DNA of 5,652 nucleotides, taken from Fimbriimonadales bacterium (lineage in GTDB: Bacteria; Armatimonadota; Fimbriimonadia; Fimbriimonadales; GBS-DC). Shown one piece after another: positions 5,554 through 5,652 of the stretch. Positions within the stretch are counted from its first letter, which is position 1. Each line of letters begins with the position of its first letter. The notes under the pieces were generated by a model. The model was given only the letters and a program-made list of their open reading frames with translations, had not been told where the DNA came from and searched no databases. The position numbers and the translations under genes were made by a program. The stretch lies in contig JAOAES010000313.1 of NCBI GenBank assembly GCA_026416655.1, positions 1 to 5,652 of the forward strand, written 5' to 3'.

Positions 5554-5652
5554 ATGCGCATACGCTCAGTAATCTGGTTCGCATGGTTGGCATTGGCAGG
5601 CAGTTTACACGCACAGACGCTTTCGGATACCAATCTCACTTATGACACGGTT
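5554..5652 (+). CDS. Start of a secreted protein, cut by the window end
   Basis: The frame opens with ATG at 5554 and stays open for 33 codons to the last base. The first residues form a clear signal peptide: basic MRIR, a hydrophobic core SVIWFAWLALAGSL, and a HAQ cleavage site at about residues 19-21, likely cut after the alanine. The mature part starts QTLSDTNLTYDTV, which does not identify a family. The frame is too short to appear as a long reading frame, but the signal peptide, the start next to a TATAAT and the plus-strand position right after the rhomboid gene all support it. The protein is expected to be periplasmic, on the surface, or exported. Confidence 0.75.
   Translation, partial: MRIRSVIWFAWLALAGSLHAQTLSDTNLTYDTV

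Overview
The window looks like a piece of a bacterial chromosome of fairly high GC content. It carries a tRNA gene, five complete protein genes and the first 33 codons of a sixth. The best lineage clue is a secreted HAF-repeat protein with a PEP-CTERM sorting tail. Together with a GlcD-type oxidase, a rhomboid protease, GTG starts and possible leaderless promoters, this would fit a Gram-negative-type environmental bacterium such as a member of the Armatimonadota. That assignment is a guess from gene content, not from a marker gene. No phage, IS element, CRISPR array or toxin-antitoxin module is visible.

Layout. On the minus strand, in transcription order, are: a large multi-membrane-span protein resembling GT-C glycosyltransferases of the TMTC type (4811 to 3228); a 96-residue DUF1634-like membrane protein (3117 to 2827); a GlcD-type FAD-linked oxidase whose ATG overlaps the previous stop codon as ATGA (2830 to 1394); a secreted seven-repeat HAF protein with a PEP-CTERM tail (1292 to 129); and tRNA-Arg(CCG) (81 to 7). 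On the plus strand are an apparently active rhomboid protease (4829 to 5533) and, 20 bases after it, the start of a secreted protein (from 5554) that runs off the window.

How the parts relate. The DUF1634-like gene and the oxidase look like a translationally coupled pair. The HAF gene follows the oxidase by about 100 bases and has its own strong Shine-Dalgarno sequence. That gap is packed with inverted repeats, so the gene is probably regulated separately. The glycosyltransferase-like gene and the rhomboid diverge from a very tight junction, with annotated GTG starts only 17 bases apart and a perfect 14-bp palindrome just inside the glycosyltransferase-like frame. A later start for that gene would place the palindrome between the two genes. 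Two genes (5554 on plus, 3117 on minus) have a -10-like hexamer exactly six bases before the start codon, which would put the transcription start at or beside the start codon.

Overall the region is mostly ordinary housekeeping and cell-envelope content. I do not see a clear new multi-gene system. The most interesting items are the possible leaderless promoters, the structured leader of the PEP-CTERM gene, and the palindrome at the divergent junction.
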